DNA of 64,000 nt from Gonocerus acuteangulatus (GCA_946811695.1 OX328123.1:17016213-17080212), one strand, 5' to 3'; counted from the stretch's first letter, positions 22,968 to 35,684 are shown. Program-made: numbers and translations. The notes: a model not told the origin generated them from the sequence alone.

Positions 22968-24150
22968 TTGTTCAACTCCGAGCAAGCAGCTTTAATTGGA
23001 GACGGTTCGTTTAGTCCATTATGTCAAAGGGCTGTTTGCTTGCTTAGCTTCCGTCTCAGCTGTATTCACCAACTAAAAACTTTAATCACTTTTACAGGTT
23101 GCTTCCTTAGCCAAGATAAAAATTCACTCCTTTTCCTAACTAAGCTAGACTATTATAAATTTATAACATGCTGCCTCTAACCCGTAATCGGCAGGAATGA
23201 GGTAGAAACGGTGTTTTAATTTGAACGTTTTATGTACCAACTTGAAGTGTCATGGTTCTATGAGTGAATATGTATTTACTTGTTTCTATAGTCTGCTTGC
23301 GCATTACCATCTAAAATTTGATGAATTTAAAATGTACAGAAAATATTTTAAATTAATGGAACAATTCTAAGTACCCTATCCGAAAATTAGTTCGAAAAAC
23401 TAGTTCCAGCCAAATTTCACTGAAACGTTTACAGATTTTATTATTATCATTTATTAGGTTGTCCCTGTAGGAAAGAAGTTCGGCTTATATACATATTAGT
23501 AGACTTTAAATTTTACCTATGACTGCAATATTCACACTATTATTAACACAATACAATATGCAAAGGAGTTACAAAATAACAATATTTCTACTTTAAAATT
23601 AAATAGAATAACAAATAATATATAATAAAAAAATATAATCATACAAATAAAATATAAATGTAATATTCTACCATAATAAAATCGCTGGGTATCGGATCTT
23701 CAATTGATGAAATTCTTGGAAATAATGAAGAGACCATAAAAAAAACTTTTCAAATTTTTAAGAAGAACCGAATTATATTCAAAAATATAACTTCAATTTT
23801 TTTTTCTTTTATTATTTTTTAAACTAACATTCATTAAATTATTATCAGATATATTTTTTTAACCATACGTTTTATTATATTTGAGTTATTTATTATAATT
23901 TTTATTCTAAATAATTAAGATTTTATTATTGTCATAATTGCTATTATTATTTACTCTATGATCATTTTACTTTAATCTTTCCTCATTATTATTTAATTAT
24001 CAAACATTTCTTATTTTACCTTTATTTGACAACTACCAATGATCCTTAAGAATAGAGGCAAAATGAAATAAATAAGTAATAAATTAACAAAAAAATATAA
24101 GTTGGAGTGACACTTCTTCAGTTGAGTTTTATTGTGAGTTGTGTCACTTT
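22968..24150. other. AT-rich stretch, nothing firm
   Basis: TTAGGTTGTCCCTGTAGGAA at 23456 looks like a mariner-type terminus, but no inverted partner was found. The remainder is simple AT-rich sequence. Confidence 0.4.
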
Positions 24151-24455
24151 AGAAATACTAGTGCGATATGTTGCCTGGAAAATGGGTTCATTCGTTTTCC
24201 TACGACGCAGAAAGAGCACCAGCAAGCATATTGCTAAGAGCACGCACTATGATATTTTGCACGCGAATTTCGAGTTTTCGATGGACGGATTCTGCTGATT
24301 TATGATCTTGGCTTTCGAAATTAATATCAAAACATTTGAAACACTGTTATTTTCGTGATATTATGGGTTCTGAAACGTGAGATTGTTTAGTCGGCACTTG
24401 CGGATTACGTCATAAATTCAACCTCATAATCCACTATGGAGGAAACGCGGTAATG
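24150..24455 (-). mobile_element. HINE family 2, degraded copy
   Basis: GGTTCATTCGTTTTCCTA, GGCGGATTCTGCTG-like, GTTATTTTCGTGATA, TCTGAAACGTGAGA, GTCGGCACTTGCGGATT and CAACCTCATAA occur in the order seen in the copies at 51787-53570 and 54074-55479, without the TA core. Confidence 0.6.
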
Positions 24456-24627
24456 GGCCCGATTATAAAGTATTTCGACATAAAATAATCTTTTGAAAAC
24501 CCCTTTCTTCAAGAAGAATTTAAATTTGATAATTACACAATCTTCTATACTCTGAATATTTAACACAGAACAAATCTAAACCATGAACATTTTAAGTTCA
24601 TATTGTAGTAGTTATTGAGGTATGAAT

Positions 24628-25196
24628 CAGTGTTGGGCAAAACTAACGTTAGTAAACTAACTAACGTTAGTTTTCTATAACTAAAACTAAACTAATTTTG
24701 TATTTTTAGTTTAAGTTTTAGTTTATTTTTAGATTTGTATAATAATTAATCATGTGGACTCCGTTTTTAGTATGGTAATTAGTTTAGTTCAGTAATAGAG
24801 ACCTAAATTTGTGATTTTAGTTTAGTTTTAGTTTTTAGTTTACTAATTTAGTTTATCAAAGAACATATGTTTGCAAATTACGAGAAAAAGCCACAATTTA
24901 TTATTCTTAAGCAAGTTCTATTAGTTTTAATAATTTACTTAAGTATCGAAATAACATATGATTTATATTAATTCATGTTATTTTAGTAAAACTAAACTAA
25001 ACTAAAGCTTTAATTTAGTTTTTAGACAATTCCCAAAGATTTAGTTTTAGTTTTAGTTTAGTTGAAATCCATTAATTAGTAAAATTTTAGTTTTAGTTTT
25101 TTTTTTAGGTTGCAATTTTTAGTTTAGTTTTAGTTTATTCGAAAAAGTGAATTTAGTTTTAATTTTTGTTTTAGTTTTTAGTTTTGCCCAACATTG
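24628..25196. mobile_element. hAT-type MITE of TTTAG/CTAAA composition
   Basis: CAGTGTTGGGCAAAACTAAC at the left and TTTAGTTTTGCCCAACATTG at the right; flanking 8-mers GTATGAAT (24620-24627) and GTATGGAT (25197-25204) differ at one base. The interior is almost wholly TAGTTTTAGTTTA-like repeats. No coding capacity. Confidence 0.85.
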
Positions 25197-25314
25197 GTAT
25201 GGATTCAAATGAACCATTTCATTCAACCCCGTCTTAATTCTTTGACCACTACATTCAATCCATGCGCGTTGTGCGGAATTCATTTTACCAGTGGTGCACA
25301 CCTCACGTGGAGCT

Positions 25315-26340
25315 AATTTCTTATTTATCTTTGTTCATTTACACATTAGTGACATTAGTATTAATAGAGGAGTCAATAGCAGCTAATATATCTAGTACTA
25401 TCTAGTAGTGAAATCGGTAAACTACTAAAATATCAAGAAACAGCCCCTATTTAGCTAAGGAATCTTTGTTAGCCCGCTCTTATGCGGGTCATCTTTGTTC
25501 CTTTACTCATTAGCGACCTTAGTATTAACAGAGGAGACAATAGCAATTAATATATCAAGTACTATCTAGTAGTGAAATCGGTAAACTACTGAAATATCAA
25601 GAAACAGCCCCTAGGAAGCTAGGGGATCTTTGTTAGCCCGCTCTTATGCGGGTCATCTTTGTTCCTTTACTCATTAGTGACCTTAATATTAATAGAGGAG
25701 ACAATAGCAACTAATATATCAAGTAATATCTAGTAGTGAAATCGGTAAACTACTGAAATATCAAGTAACAGCCCCTAGGAAGCTAGGGGATCTTTGTTAG
25801 CTCGCTCTTGTGCGGGTCATCTTTGTTTCTTTACTCATTAGTGACCTTAGTATTAATAGAGGAGACAATAGCAACTAATAAATCAAGTACTATCTAGTAG
25901 TGAAATCGGTAAACTACTGAAATATCAAGAAACAGCCCCTAGGAAGCTAGGGGATCGTTGTTAGCCCGCTCTTGTGCGGGTCATCTTTGTTCCTTTACTC
26001 ATTAGTGAGCTTAGACTTACTAGGTAAAGTACGAGGAAGTTATACATTTTGTAGTGCTATCTAAAAAAAACTTTAGGAAAAATCATAGCGTCTTTGTCAG
26101 GCCGCACCAGGTCGAGGATAGGCGATGTCAGCTTTGTCTCTTTGCTCGTACGTTAGCTTAGACCTACTAGGTGAAGTAGGGGAAAGTTAACAATCTCGTA
26201 CTATTTAGTAGTGAACTAGTGAAACTACTAGAATAACATTAAAAAAACCTCTACATAGCACGACAATTCAGTTGTATACCCTCTTTGTTAGCCCGACCTG
26301 TGCTCGATTGTAGTAGGGAAATGGTTTTTGGCTGCCCGCA
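25315..26340. repeat. 164-bp tandem array, ~5 good copies plus decayed ones
   Basis: CTTTGTTAGCCCGCTC recurs at 25464, 25628, 25792 and 25956, giving a 164-bp period. Each unit has the hairpin CCCGCTCTTATGCGGG and the segment TAGTAGTGAAATCGGTAAAC. After about 26010 units diverge strongly (26100-26340) but keep the TCTTTGTTAGCCCG landmark. Confidence 0.9.
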
Positions 26341-26930
26341 ACAGTGCTGGAGCAGCAGTGAATGGGTTAACAAGATACATTTTATGAAAAATAACATGAA
26401 TTGCCGATGTTCTTCAGAATTAATTCAAATTTATAAATTTAATTAATTAGTTTATAATAAATAGGTAAGTAGAGTGAGTCCTAATTAGTTATTAATAGAA
26501 TTGTCTCTATATTTAGCTTACCCAGAAGCGTTTTAGTTCCAGGGCTGGTTTCTGCTCCGTGTACAGAGAGCTTGAAACGGAAATCACATTGACAACAGGC
26601 TCAACCACAGGCCTTTGCCGGCGAGTGCTTTATCAAGCGATGCGGAAACTTGCTAACTACTAATGGGTCAGTCGTTACCAAGTTAGGCCCTTCCTCTGCC
26701 TACATAACTACAGAGCTGCTTTACTGTTCAGGAGAGCGCGAGAGGGATGTTGAGAGACCGACAAACCTCTGCTTGGTAATGATGATGAGAAACGGTTAGA
26801 TTGTAAGAATGATTGGGACATTTTCATTTCTCGAGAATTTCGCTGGATATTGGTCCCTTATGGTGGTAGAAGTATATTATACTTGATCAGAATAAACAAT
26901 ACGTTGCTAAGTTCTATTGATTTCACACGG

Positions 26931-27093
26931 AAGCCCGGTGGCCGTGAGTGTTAAGGCGTGAACACTTAACGCTCCGTGCCAAAGGGTAGTGGGTTCGATT
27001 ACCACTATGGGTTACAGAAGAAAAAACATCACCCCTATCCAGGATAGAAAAGGGTGGTAACCTATAGATAACCCGTCCTACTACAATTCGCAG
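26931..27093 (+). mobile_element. tRNA-Leu/Ser-like SINE (family D)
   Basis: CCCGGTGGCCGTGAGTGTTA AGGCG gives an A box of class II tRNA type with a long variable region, and GTGGGTTCGATTACCAC is the B box. It continues into AAAAGGGTGGTAACCTATAG and ATAACCCG, nearly the same core segment as in the 5S-derived SINE at 18360. No clean A-tail or target duplication. Confidence 0.7.
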
Positions 27094-27099
27094 TTAAAA

Positions 27100-29860
27100 A
27101 GAAATGGACGTTAAAATTTAATAATAATCATCATTTATTTGTTTATATTGAACTATTTAATTATATTCTCATCCCCCTCTGAATATTGTTTCACCATAGC
27201 TCCAATCTCTCATTCTCTTCTTCCTCCAGTATTCTACAATCCCTCCGTAATCACTATCTTATTTTTATTATTATAATTTATGTACATATGTACTTATGTT
27301 TTATTTTATTATTTAAGGCTTTGTTTATAATATTTGTATTCGTTCTTTCTGTTTTTGTGTATTCCTTATGTAGACCTAGTTATATTTTTAGGTTAAATTT
27401 GATTATTCATCCATATGTATTTATTCTTTATTCTTATGGGACGAAGTCCCAGGATAAAGTTTTTTTTTTTTTTTTCATTCATTCATTTATTCAAGTTCTA
27501 ATATTTGGCTGATAGATAGAGTGATAGTTTCACAGATTTAGCAACAAGTCCTTGAGTGGACATGCACACAACTCATACACGATTTCCGAGTGACGAAGGA
27601 ATGCAGACCTGGAACTGGAACGCAGTGGTTACGCAGTGGAGGTGGAATGCTTGTTTACAGGGCGCATCTGTTTTAGTTCGGTGTTGAGAGGGGGAGGTTA
27701 ATTTTTGTGGAAACATCTCAAGGAAGACCTTATATAATATTAATAATAATTAATTCGATTTAAGCATACCTCAATTATTAAGGTATACTTAAATTGAAAA
27801 TTTCCCGAAACTCACTTTTATGTACTTCTTTCACTTATAACTCCAACATTATTTATCAGGGACCTTCCTAAAGTGTCAAAAGATTCGCGAAAAAATTTCT
27901 TTAATGTTAACATTGATTCACGGATGATCAATGGGGGATCAGATTGGGGTCGCACTAGCAATAATTCCCCCAGAAGATTTTTTTTGTAATATGTTAGGTA
28001 TGGTGTGAGTATGCTAAAACAGAGTTTTCCAACTCGAAAGCCAGGGGGAGAACTTTTGGTAGTCCTATCGCCAATTGGGGGAGAAAAAAATGCCACAATC
28101 GCTAGCCAGAACACAGGATTTTTTTTCAAATGTTGGTAAAAATGGTCCTAAAGTCGAAGAGCATTAATAAATGAGTCCAAAAAGCACAAAAACCTATAAA
28201 TTTCGCCAATTTACTATTGAGCCAAATTGAGAATAAGCTAAATTTTCACGTGATCGCCATTTGCAACGTTTTGGTTCCTATTAGCCACAATTTACTTCTG
28301 ATTCCAATCTAAATATACCAATTAACAGTTTGCAGAATGTTCAGGGAAGAGTGTCAGGTGGGGATTAAAGATGCGCAATAGTCCTGTAATGCAGGACCTG
28401 ATAACCAATGGCCGGCAAGTTCGCTTCTACTGTAGAGAACTTCAGAGCTCTAAAAAAATATTTTCTAGAGTTCAGCTTCTTGATAGAAGATCAACATCTT
28501 CTATGAAAATCCCTTTGTTAGTATAAACCCCACAAAATTTTGGATTTGTATAATGAACAAACTGACAGACGGACAGGTGATTGACGATTTTCATCTAGCC
28601 TATATGCGTCTAAATGTTTCTTAAAACATCAAATACAGGTTCTCCATACCGAGAAGATTCATTCGATACCCCACATGAAGGGTTTTGGACGGAATGATGG
28701 GGTTACTAAGGAAATACAAAACTGGCACTCCCCGCCCCCCCGGAAGCGGAGTCAAGGACAACTTTTCAGGATTTTTCGAGTTTTTCCTTTAATTGCACCC
28801 TAATGTCTATCACCCTGCAAAATTTCTACCTTCTTGGGAAGTGCCTAATAATTTTGATTTGTGAGTGAGTGAGGCCTATTAATTCCGATTTTCCATCGCT
28901 TATATCTCAGAAACTATAAAATTTATATTTATGAAACTTTTGAGCTTTACTTATATCTATTAGAATAGTATCTGTGTAAAATTTCATAAGTTTATCTTTA
29001 CCTGGTTAAAAGTTATAAAAGGGTGAAAATCGGCTCTAAGGCCCCGTATAATATACACACAGTGTGCTTACTCCGGAAATCGGCCTGGCGCACTACCGTG
29101 CACCTAGGTTCATAGAATTATTTTCGCTTAGGATACTGTCAGTTTCCTACTGTCATGCCTAGGATATTGCTTCCCTTTGAGCTTTAACTTTTTATTTTTA
29201 CATGCGCTTATGTTCTCCATAACAGATTAAGACAAAGCATTATCTTTTTTCGTTGTATATTTCTTGAAATGGAAGGATAATCAAGTAATTGGACGTTTCG
29301 TGATGGTACTGGGTGATGAAGTGTTTTCATTGAAGGCGAGTACGTGTCATAGAGGACTCTGAAGACACGACCAGTAAACCATATCTATTAAATCTTGTGT
29401 TGATAGCTATAAACAAGTAGTCCATTACAGAGTCTGTATTTACAGCCATTGACTACTAGAGAGCTGTCGAGGTAGATGGATCGAGAAGCTAACAATGAAT
29501 GAAATTGTAAGGAATAATTAGTGTTCGGACTATTGTTTCCTCCTGAGCGGAGAAAGTTTTTGTTAAAAAGTCTATTGAGTCTATTTAATTTAATGAGAAT
29601 CCATTCTCTACCAGGACAATTTCGCCAAAATGCAAATCTTTTTTTTTTTTTTCAGACACATTTTGGTTAGTAAACTTGTTAGCGTTGGGAAAATGTCACA
29701 TCTTTCTATAATCATTCTTTTCGAAACTAAAAAATAGGAAAAGCTTAGGAATATTTTTTTTTTTTTGTTCAGTATTTCTTACATATATGTGCAGAAATAT
29801 GAATTGAAAAATAATTTTGCATGATTTTACTATCAGAAGATTTTTACGACATTTTCAAGA
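27100..29860. other. 2.7 kb with no recognised gene
   Basis: A Helitron-like phrase (GGATTTGTATAATGAACAAA, about 28543) and a GTGAGTGAGTGAGG motif (28861) are the only repeat traces. The open frame at 27818-28129 (minus) has no recognisable protein signature. Confidence 0.45.
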
Positions 29861-30300
29861 GTGTTACTAAACATGCAGAATATAGGTAGACGAGAAAAAA
29901 TGTATCACATCACCTTCACCCTCTTGCGCAATTCCTGTCCACCAGTAAATTTAAATGACGTAACTCTATCCTTTTGTGATACAGCTGGCTACCTCGGACT
30001 TCACATGGACTCTCGTCTTACCAGGAAACTCAAAAGACAGGAACTTAACAGACGTTTTGGACAACTTTACTGATTATCGGACCGAAAATAACTTTTAAGT
30101 ACCGAAAAAAATGTAACGAGCGCAACCTATTTGTACGTATGCATCAGAGCTCTGGGAAACATCGAAAATATAGAAAATCAGAGGTATCCAAACTTTTTCA
30201 ATCCAAAGTCTTAAGAACCACCATTAGTGCTCCCTTCAATTTTTGAAACCTCAACCTCCATTAAGACAGCAATATTCCACTTGTTAGAGATGTTATATCA
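29861..30300 (+). pseudogene. Jockey-type LINE reverse transcriptase fragment
   Basis: FTLLRNSCPPVNLNDVTL then AGYLGLHMDSRLTRK and QELNRRFGQLY match the Jockey ORF2 region after the RT palm (FTxRxxxCPPVxLN...YLGxxLDxRLTWxxH). After a stop at 30071, other frames continue with SKLFQSKVLRTTISAPF, the next conserved block of that family. Stops and frameshifts make it a relic; neither end of the element is visible. Confidence 0.75.
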
Positions 30301-30714
30301 AGACCTCAAGGGCGAGTCAGAAAAATAGATTTTTTTGTAAATTTTATTTTCTGATTTAGAAATATGTAGCTAACATGACGCTTCGCCTTGTTTCTTTGGT
30401 TCGCATTAAGTTCTCTCACAGTTTCAAGTTAAAGTGAACAGCAGCATCATCATGAAAAATTAAATGTCCTATTTCAAGGGCGAATTCCAGATCTGAAACG
30501 TCCCTCCTAGCATTTTTTACCCATAAATCTCTCGTAAAAATTATAAAAAAACATTGAATTCCAATTGCATATTTTTTTTAATCAGATTTATGAATCAGCA
30601 TTCCATAGAGTAAACATTCGCCTTTCCTCTCCTGAACCACTTTGACTAAGATTTCCCAACATCCGGAATTCGTGATACGCCCTTATTCTTCCAAGGTCCT
30701 GATATTATCCAAAG

Positions 30715-30880
30715 GGTCTCCCAGTGATCTAGAGGCTAACGCCTTGCATTCTTATGTGGAAGAGGTCCCACTTGCAACACGGATTTTTCTCAATTACAGG
30801 CCTGTGGAAAAGATTCCCTGGCGCCCCATAGTTGTTTGGGAAGGGTGATAACCAGTTCCGTTCGAGGTAATCTCCCTATC
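30715..30880 (+). mobile_element. Degenerate tRNA-derived SINE
   Basis: GGGTCTCCCAGTGATCTAGA GGCTAACGCC resembles the family A head, and GGGAAGGGTGATAACC resembles the core segment of the 5S SINE and family D. The B box is eroded. Confidence 0.4.
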
Positions 30881-31460
30881 GGGCGTCGCACATCCACTCC
30901 CTCCACCAGGGCGACCCAGAAGAGAGTGACCCAGAGATCTGCTGCAATGACCAAGTGAAGTGTTAGCAAAGTCTCTCACTTCCATTAGATGCGTCAATGT
31001 CTGTAGCTCACCGATCGTATTTTGAATTCAGACATCTGTCGAGGTAGAAGGGATATTAGATAGGCCCTTTCAACGTCATCTCAGCGTCCTTCTAAAGTTA
31101 ATCCAGGACGAAGTTAGTAGGCCTTGAGCACAGAACCCTTATATTACGTCATATTACCAGATGTATATATATACAGTTATAACTAAAAACAACAACGAAA
31201 GTAAAAAATGTCTACAACACATACACAAAGAACACAATAAAAAGGCCAGAAAATCAGTTCCTTTTTTGTTCCTCGTAGATCGTCAAGTGGTTCCCTCCCG
31301 TTGAAAGACAATAGAGACGAGGGTGGCTTAGAATCGAAGAGAGAAAATTAATTATTGTTTCTAGTGGAAGGATTAATTTGTCCTGCTAATGACGGGCTTG
31401 GCAGGGGATATTAATGGTGTTTTGGTTAATGGGGTAATGAGCTAAGCAACGAATCGAGGT

Positions 31461-32170
31461 TATTAGTGCTTCACTATTTTACACTAACCATTCTTGCGCT
31501 GCGCCTTTTCCTTTGGATCATCCGTAAACTGGCTTCATTCATTGATTGTAAGGCCTTCTCAAACTCTACATCGGACTAAGACACTTTTACGTCCCAAGAC
31601 CTTATGTGGCGCAATTCTGGTTGGTAACCAATTGGTTGCTACTAATACAGACCTTTGCACTTGGTCGGCATGCCGCCAGTGCTACTAACAGAGATCTGTT
31701 ATTAGTGCTTCACTATTTTACCATTCCACTGTTGAGCTGCTTGTTTTCCTTTAGATCATTCGCAAACTTGCTTCGTTTGTTGCTTGTAAGGCCATCTTAC
31801 ACTCTGCATCAGACGAAAGGGCCTTTTTACGTCTCAAAACCTCATGCGGCGCAATCCTGATTGAGTCTTTTAACCCATTGGTTGCTAATAATACAGATCT
31901 TTGCACTTGGTCGGCATGCCGCCAGTGCTACTAATAGAGATCTGTTATTAGTGTTCCACTATTTTAAACATGGCATAGTTTAGCTGCGCGCTTTCGTTTG
32001 GATCATCCTCAAACTGGGTTCATTTCTTTCTTGTAAGGCCTTCTCAAACTCTTCTTCAGGCGAAGGATTCTCTTTGCCGCCTTTTCTCAAGTCTCAATAT
32101 ATAATGTGGCGCAATCCTAGTTGAGTCTTTTAACCCATTGGTCCTTTTGAACCTATTTCAGCTTTATGAC
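31461..32170. repeat. ~240-bp tandem array, 3 diverged copies
   Basis: TTATTAGTGCTTCACTATTTTA-like starts at 31461, 31699 and 31945. Shared blocks include CTTTGGATCATCC, TTGTAAGGCCTTCTCAAACT, TGTGGCGCAAT and GGTCGGCATGCCGCCAGTGC. Copies differ at many positions, so it is older than the other arrays. Confidence 0.85.
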
Positions 32171-32833
32171 TGTTAGGCCTCAGACTTTTATATACCTGTT
32201 TTCAGAACCCAGCAGTGGGTGGATGCTGAGGAACTGCCCCTGTAGCACTCGGTCACGGGTCAAGCCTTGCACTGCACAGCAGAAAATGGGTTAAACTATT
32301 CCATCTTTTTTCACTACACACCTCTTGCTTAGCCCATTTCTGGTGTTGCAAAATCTGTTCGTACCTTTTTCTTGTGGCTTTCACCTTTAAAAGACCATCT
32401 TATTCCAGCCTCAAGACAATTTTGGCATCGTATTGTGCTCTCCCACCATAGACTAAGACAAGTCGGGAATTGCAGTATTCTTTCTGTTTTGTTTTTTTTT
32501 CTCTGCATCATCACAAGCGGCATGAACATTGATCATTAATATATTTTAGAATCTGGCCTTCAATCTGTTTTTGCAGACCATGTCATGAAAACGGTTGCAT
32601 CCAAGCAGGACTTGCCAGTTTTTTGTATTTACCATAAACCCAGTGCCCCTTTGATTCCATTTGAAATCCACTATTTATTAGGAAATACAAATATGAAAAG
32701 AAAAAATATATATATATGTGTAAAAAATAAAATATACATACTGGATAATTAATGATTAACTGACCAAATTTAGCAAATTAATAAAAAAAATGCGGAAGGT
32801 TAATAATACCACAATATACAATTTTACACTATT
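32171..32833. other. Unassigned sequence
   Basis: No gene or repeat recognised. Confidence 0.4.
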
Positions 32834-32895
32834 TATCAGGCTGTACCGTATGAAATGTCAGTTTTGTTTAGTTTGTGATTTAATCCTTTCCCTTT

Positions 32896-33026
32896 TAGCA
32901 CTTTCCTCCGAAGGAAAGTTGCTATTGAGGTTGGACTCATGAAGGAATTTTTGAAAAATTTCTTCAAATCTTTATCGATCCTACCTAGTAGACACCGAAA
33001 ATGACCCCCGTTAAAATTTATATATA

Positions 33027-33092
<66 letters not shown>

Positions 33093-33999
33093 TGTTAACA
33101 CGATAGCGGCCAGAGTTTTTGTTTTTTCGTCACGAAACTTGGTATATAGCATTCAATTAGCAAACGATTGAACGAGTTCGTTAACCACCAAAGTCGGTCC
33201 ACCGGAAGGGGGGGTTTACCCCGAACCCAAATCACTAATTTGACTATGTCAGCCGTAATATTTGTTATATTTAAACGAAACTTGGTATTCGTAGTGGTAA
33301 TATAGAGAGAAAAGTGAGATATAAAAATAAACTAAATCGGTTCATTAGGAGGGGGGGTTTACTCCGGACCCACAATACCAATTCGCCACGGCTGGTAATT
33401 TTTGGTATATTTCGACGAAACTCGGTATTCGTTGTGGTAATCTACAGGTAAATATGTGTTGTAAAAATAAACTAAATCGGTTCATTAGAAGGGGGGGTTT
33501 AATCTTGACCCAAATTCTTAATATACTCATACCGGTCGTAATTTCTGCTGTATTGTAACGAAACGCGGTATACGTCGTGGGTAACTCATGAGAAAGAAGT
33601 GTTGTAAAAATGAGCTGAATCGGTCAATCGGAAAGCGGGGGTTTAATTTGTAATATATTTCAATAGAAAAGCCCGTCAGACGTAGGTTCAAAAAGCCGCC
33701 GCAAGGAGCGCTTTCTACCACTAGAGTGACTGTATCCTGTTCCTGCGTTAGATCAAAATACGATAATATGAGGTTTTTTGTATTTATTACGTAGTGTAAT
33801 AGGTACCATGTGTAAACATAACTCTGGAAGCAAATTATTAATTGATCAGTTACTCATTACAAATTTAAAAGAGAACTATTCATGTTTTTATTTTATTTAT
33901 GTAGGATATTTTAAGCAAATTGTTCTGGAAAGCAATCTACACTACCCAAATTCTGAGGAAAGTGCTTAGTTATGCAGCTCCTGCGTGACGGACTTTTTT
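32896..33999 (+). mobile_element. HINE family 1, copy B
   Basis: Left TAGCACTTTCCTCC, inverted GAGGAAAGTGCTTA at 33955-33968, then CAGCTCCTGCGTGACGGAC and T-run. A (TA)n core spans about 33025-33090. Three successive blocks each start near a C/G-run (33205, 33345, 33487) with AACTAAATCGGTTCATTAG, a short internal tandem series missing from copy A at 6117. It lies inside the mariner element. Confidence 0.85.
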
Positions 34000-34127
34000 A
34001 TTTCATTATTTACAAACATCATTGTTATTCATATAGAATTAAAGCTCTTTTATTCCTATTATTTGATCAGTAACTTGCGTACTGTGTTGTGAGAACGATC
34101 CTCTGAGAAAAAAATAAAACTTAAATT

Positions 34128-34445
34128 ATGGCTTCAACGGAAATCCGTATCATTTTTCGTTATGAATTTAAGCTCGGTTATAGCGCTGCTGAGGCGTGTA
34201 TGAACATTAACACGGCGTTCGGGGAGGGAACGAACTGTTTACCGGTGGTTTTCCAGGTTTCGAAATGGAAATGTTGACCTTGACAACGAGGAGCGAGGAA
34301 GGCCAGAAACCAAGCTTGACAATGACCACCTGAAAGAAAGGGTTGAAGCTTGTCCCTCAAAAAGCACTAGGGAATATGCCAAAGAACTCGGAGTAGGAGC
34401 CACGACAGTTTTAAGACATTTGAAGGAAATTGGCAAGTCCAAAAC
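34128..34445 (+). pseudogene. Mariner transposase N-terminal fragment
   Basis: ATG at 34128 opens RIIFRYEFKLGYSAAEAC and NINTAFGEGT. The frame then shifts, and a second frame continues with ERTVYRWFSRFRNGN, RGRPETKLDNDHLKERVEA and STREYAKELGVGATTVLRHL. This is the paired helix-turn-helix DNA-binding half of mariner transposases. The frameshift falls near 34217. The DD(34)D catalytic half is absent: the reading frame ends in the 3' terminal repeat. About a third of the usual ~345 residues remain, so it is inactive. Confidence 0.9.
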
Positions 34446-34844
34446 TGACATTTCATACGGTACAGCCTGTTATTTCATACGGTTCAGCCTGATATTTCAT
34501 ACGGTACAGCCTGATATTACATACGGTACAGCCTGATATTTAATACGGTACAGCCTGATATTTAATACGGTACAGCCTGATATTTCATACGGTACAGCCT
34601 GATATTACATACGGTACAGCCTGATATTACATACGGTACAGCCTGATATTTAATACGGTACAGCCTGATATTTAATACGGTACAGCCTGATATTTCATAC
34701 GGTACAGCCTGATATTTCATACGGTACAGCCTGATATTTCATACGGTACACCCTGATATTTCATACGGTACAGCCTGATATTTAATACGGTACAGCCTGA
34801 TATTTAATACGCTACAGCCTGATATTTCATACGGTACAGCCTGA
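34445..34844. repeat. 22-bp satellite derived from a mariner terminal repeat, ~18 copies
   Basis: Unit TATTTCATACGGTACAGCCT GA, with small variants (TTTAATACGG, TTACATACGG). The same sequence occurs once, inverted, at the other mariner end (32837-32861), which shows the source of the unit. Confidence 0.9.
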
Positions 34845-35060
34845 TATTTAACTACCCTACACATTTCGCACCATTTTGGTGCCACTTCAACTACTTCGAT
34901 AACGAATTAAACAACATTTGCAAAATATTAATAAAGGAGAAAATAGAACAGCGTTGGCTTACCATACTATAAAATAGGATGTTATTTAGACTTTTAAAAT
35001 ATTGTACTATCAGAACAAGAAAGAAGTAGAATATTAGAAAGTTTAAGGAGAACAGCCAAA

Positions 35061-35684
35061 CAGCGTTGTGTAACTTTGAATTAAAATGTAATTCAAATGA
35101 TCTATGAATTATGAATTATATTTCTTTATTGTAATTGAAAACGATTAAAATATCAATTACATTAATTGAAACGAAAAATTCAATTTGGATTACCAGTATT
35201 TCAATTTCATATAATTCAATAATTTGAATTATGTAGTTATTTGAAATCAGTGCTGAGTAAATTTGAATTAAAATGTAATTTAAATGGTATTTGAAGTACT
35301 AATTACATTTTATTTATTGTAAATAAAAAAGGCTGAAAATATCAATTAAAGTAATTGAAAAAACTCAAGTACTTGAATTTTAATTGAATTACAATTGTAA
35401 TTAAATTACAATTCTTGAAAAAATTGACATTTTAATTACTGACTATCATAATTAGTGATAAGTACTCTTATAATTGAATTAAAATAGTAATTCAATTACA
35501 TTTATTGGTAATTGATATTTGAATTACATAGTTAATGCTTCAATTACATTACGGGATTACAATCTAATTATAATTTACATTTTATTTGAATTATTATTCA
35601 TTCTGTAATTCTAATTCATGAACTACAAATACAGTGTAATCGTTATTCGTAATTCTTAATTCAATTACAATATGCCCTACACTC
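35061..35684. mobile_element. hAT-type MITE of TAATTGAA/TTCAATTA composition
   Basis: Flanked by CAGCCAAA at 35053-35060 and 35685-35692. The left end CAGCGTTGTGTAAC and inverted right end GAGTGTAGGGCATATTG are weakly matched. The interior is almost entirely AATTGAATTA-type repeats. Assigned to hAT by the 8-bp duplication and CAG-like start. Confidence 0.7.

Larger units (their letters stand above)
32836..34844 (+). mobile_element. Mariner element, deleted, with HINE insertion and amplified 3' terminus
   Basis: The left terminus CAGGCTGTACCGTATGAAAT (32837) is the inverse of ATTTCATACGGTACAGCCTG on the right, with TA on each side (32834-32835, 34845-34846), as for Tc1/mariner. After ~55 bp a HINE is inserted (32896-33999); the 5' leader then resumes and the transposase starts at 34128. 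About 100 codons later the frame runs directly into the 3' terminal repeat, which is amplified into a 22-bp satellite. Confidence 0.85.

Noticed and set aside
23456..23490. A second mariner element from the terminus-like TTAGGTTGTCCCTGTAGGAA
   Set aside because: No inverted partner or transposase sequence was found nearby.
31494..31860. Small open frames with cysteine-rich ends
   Set aside because: They fall in a ~240-bp tandem array and are not kept between units.
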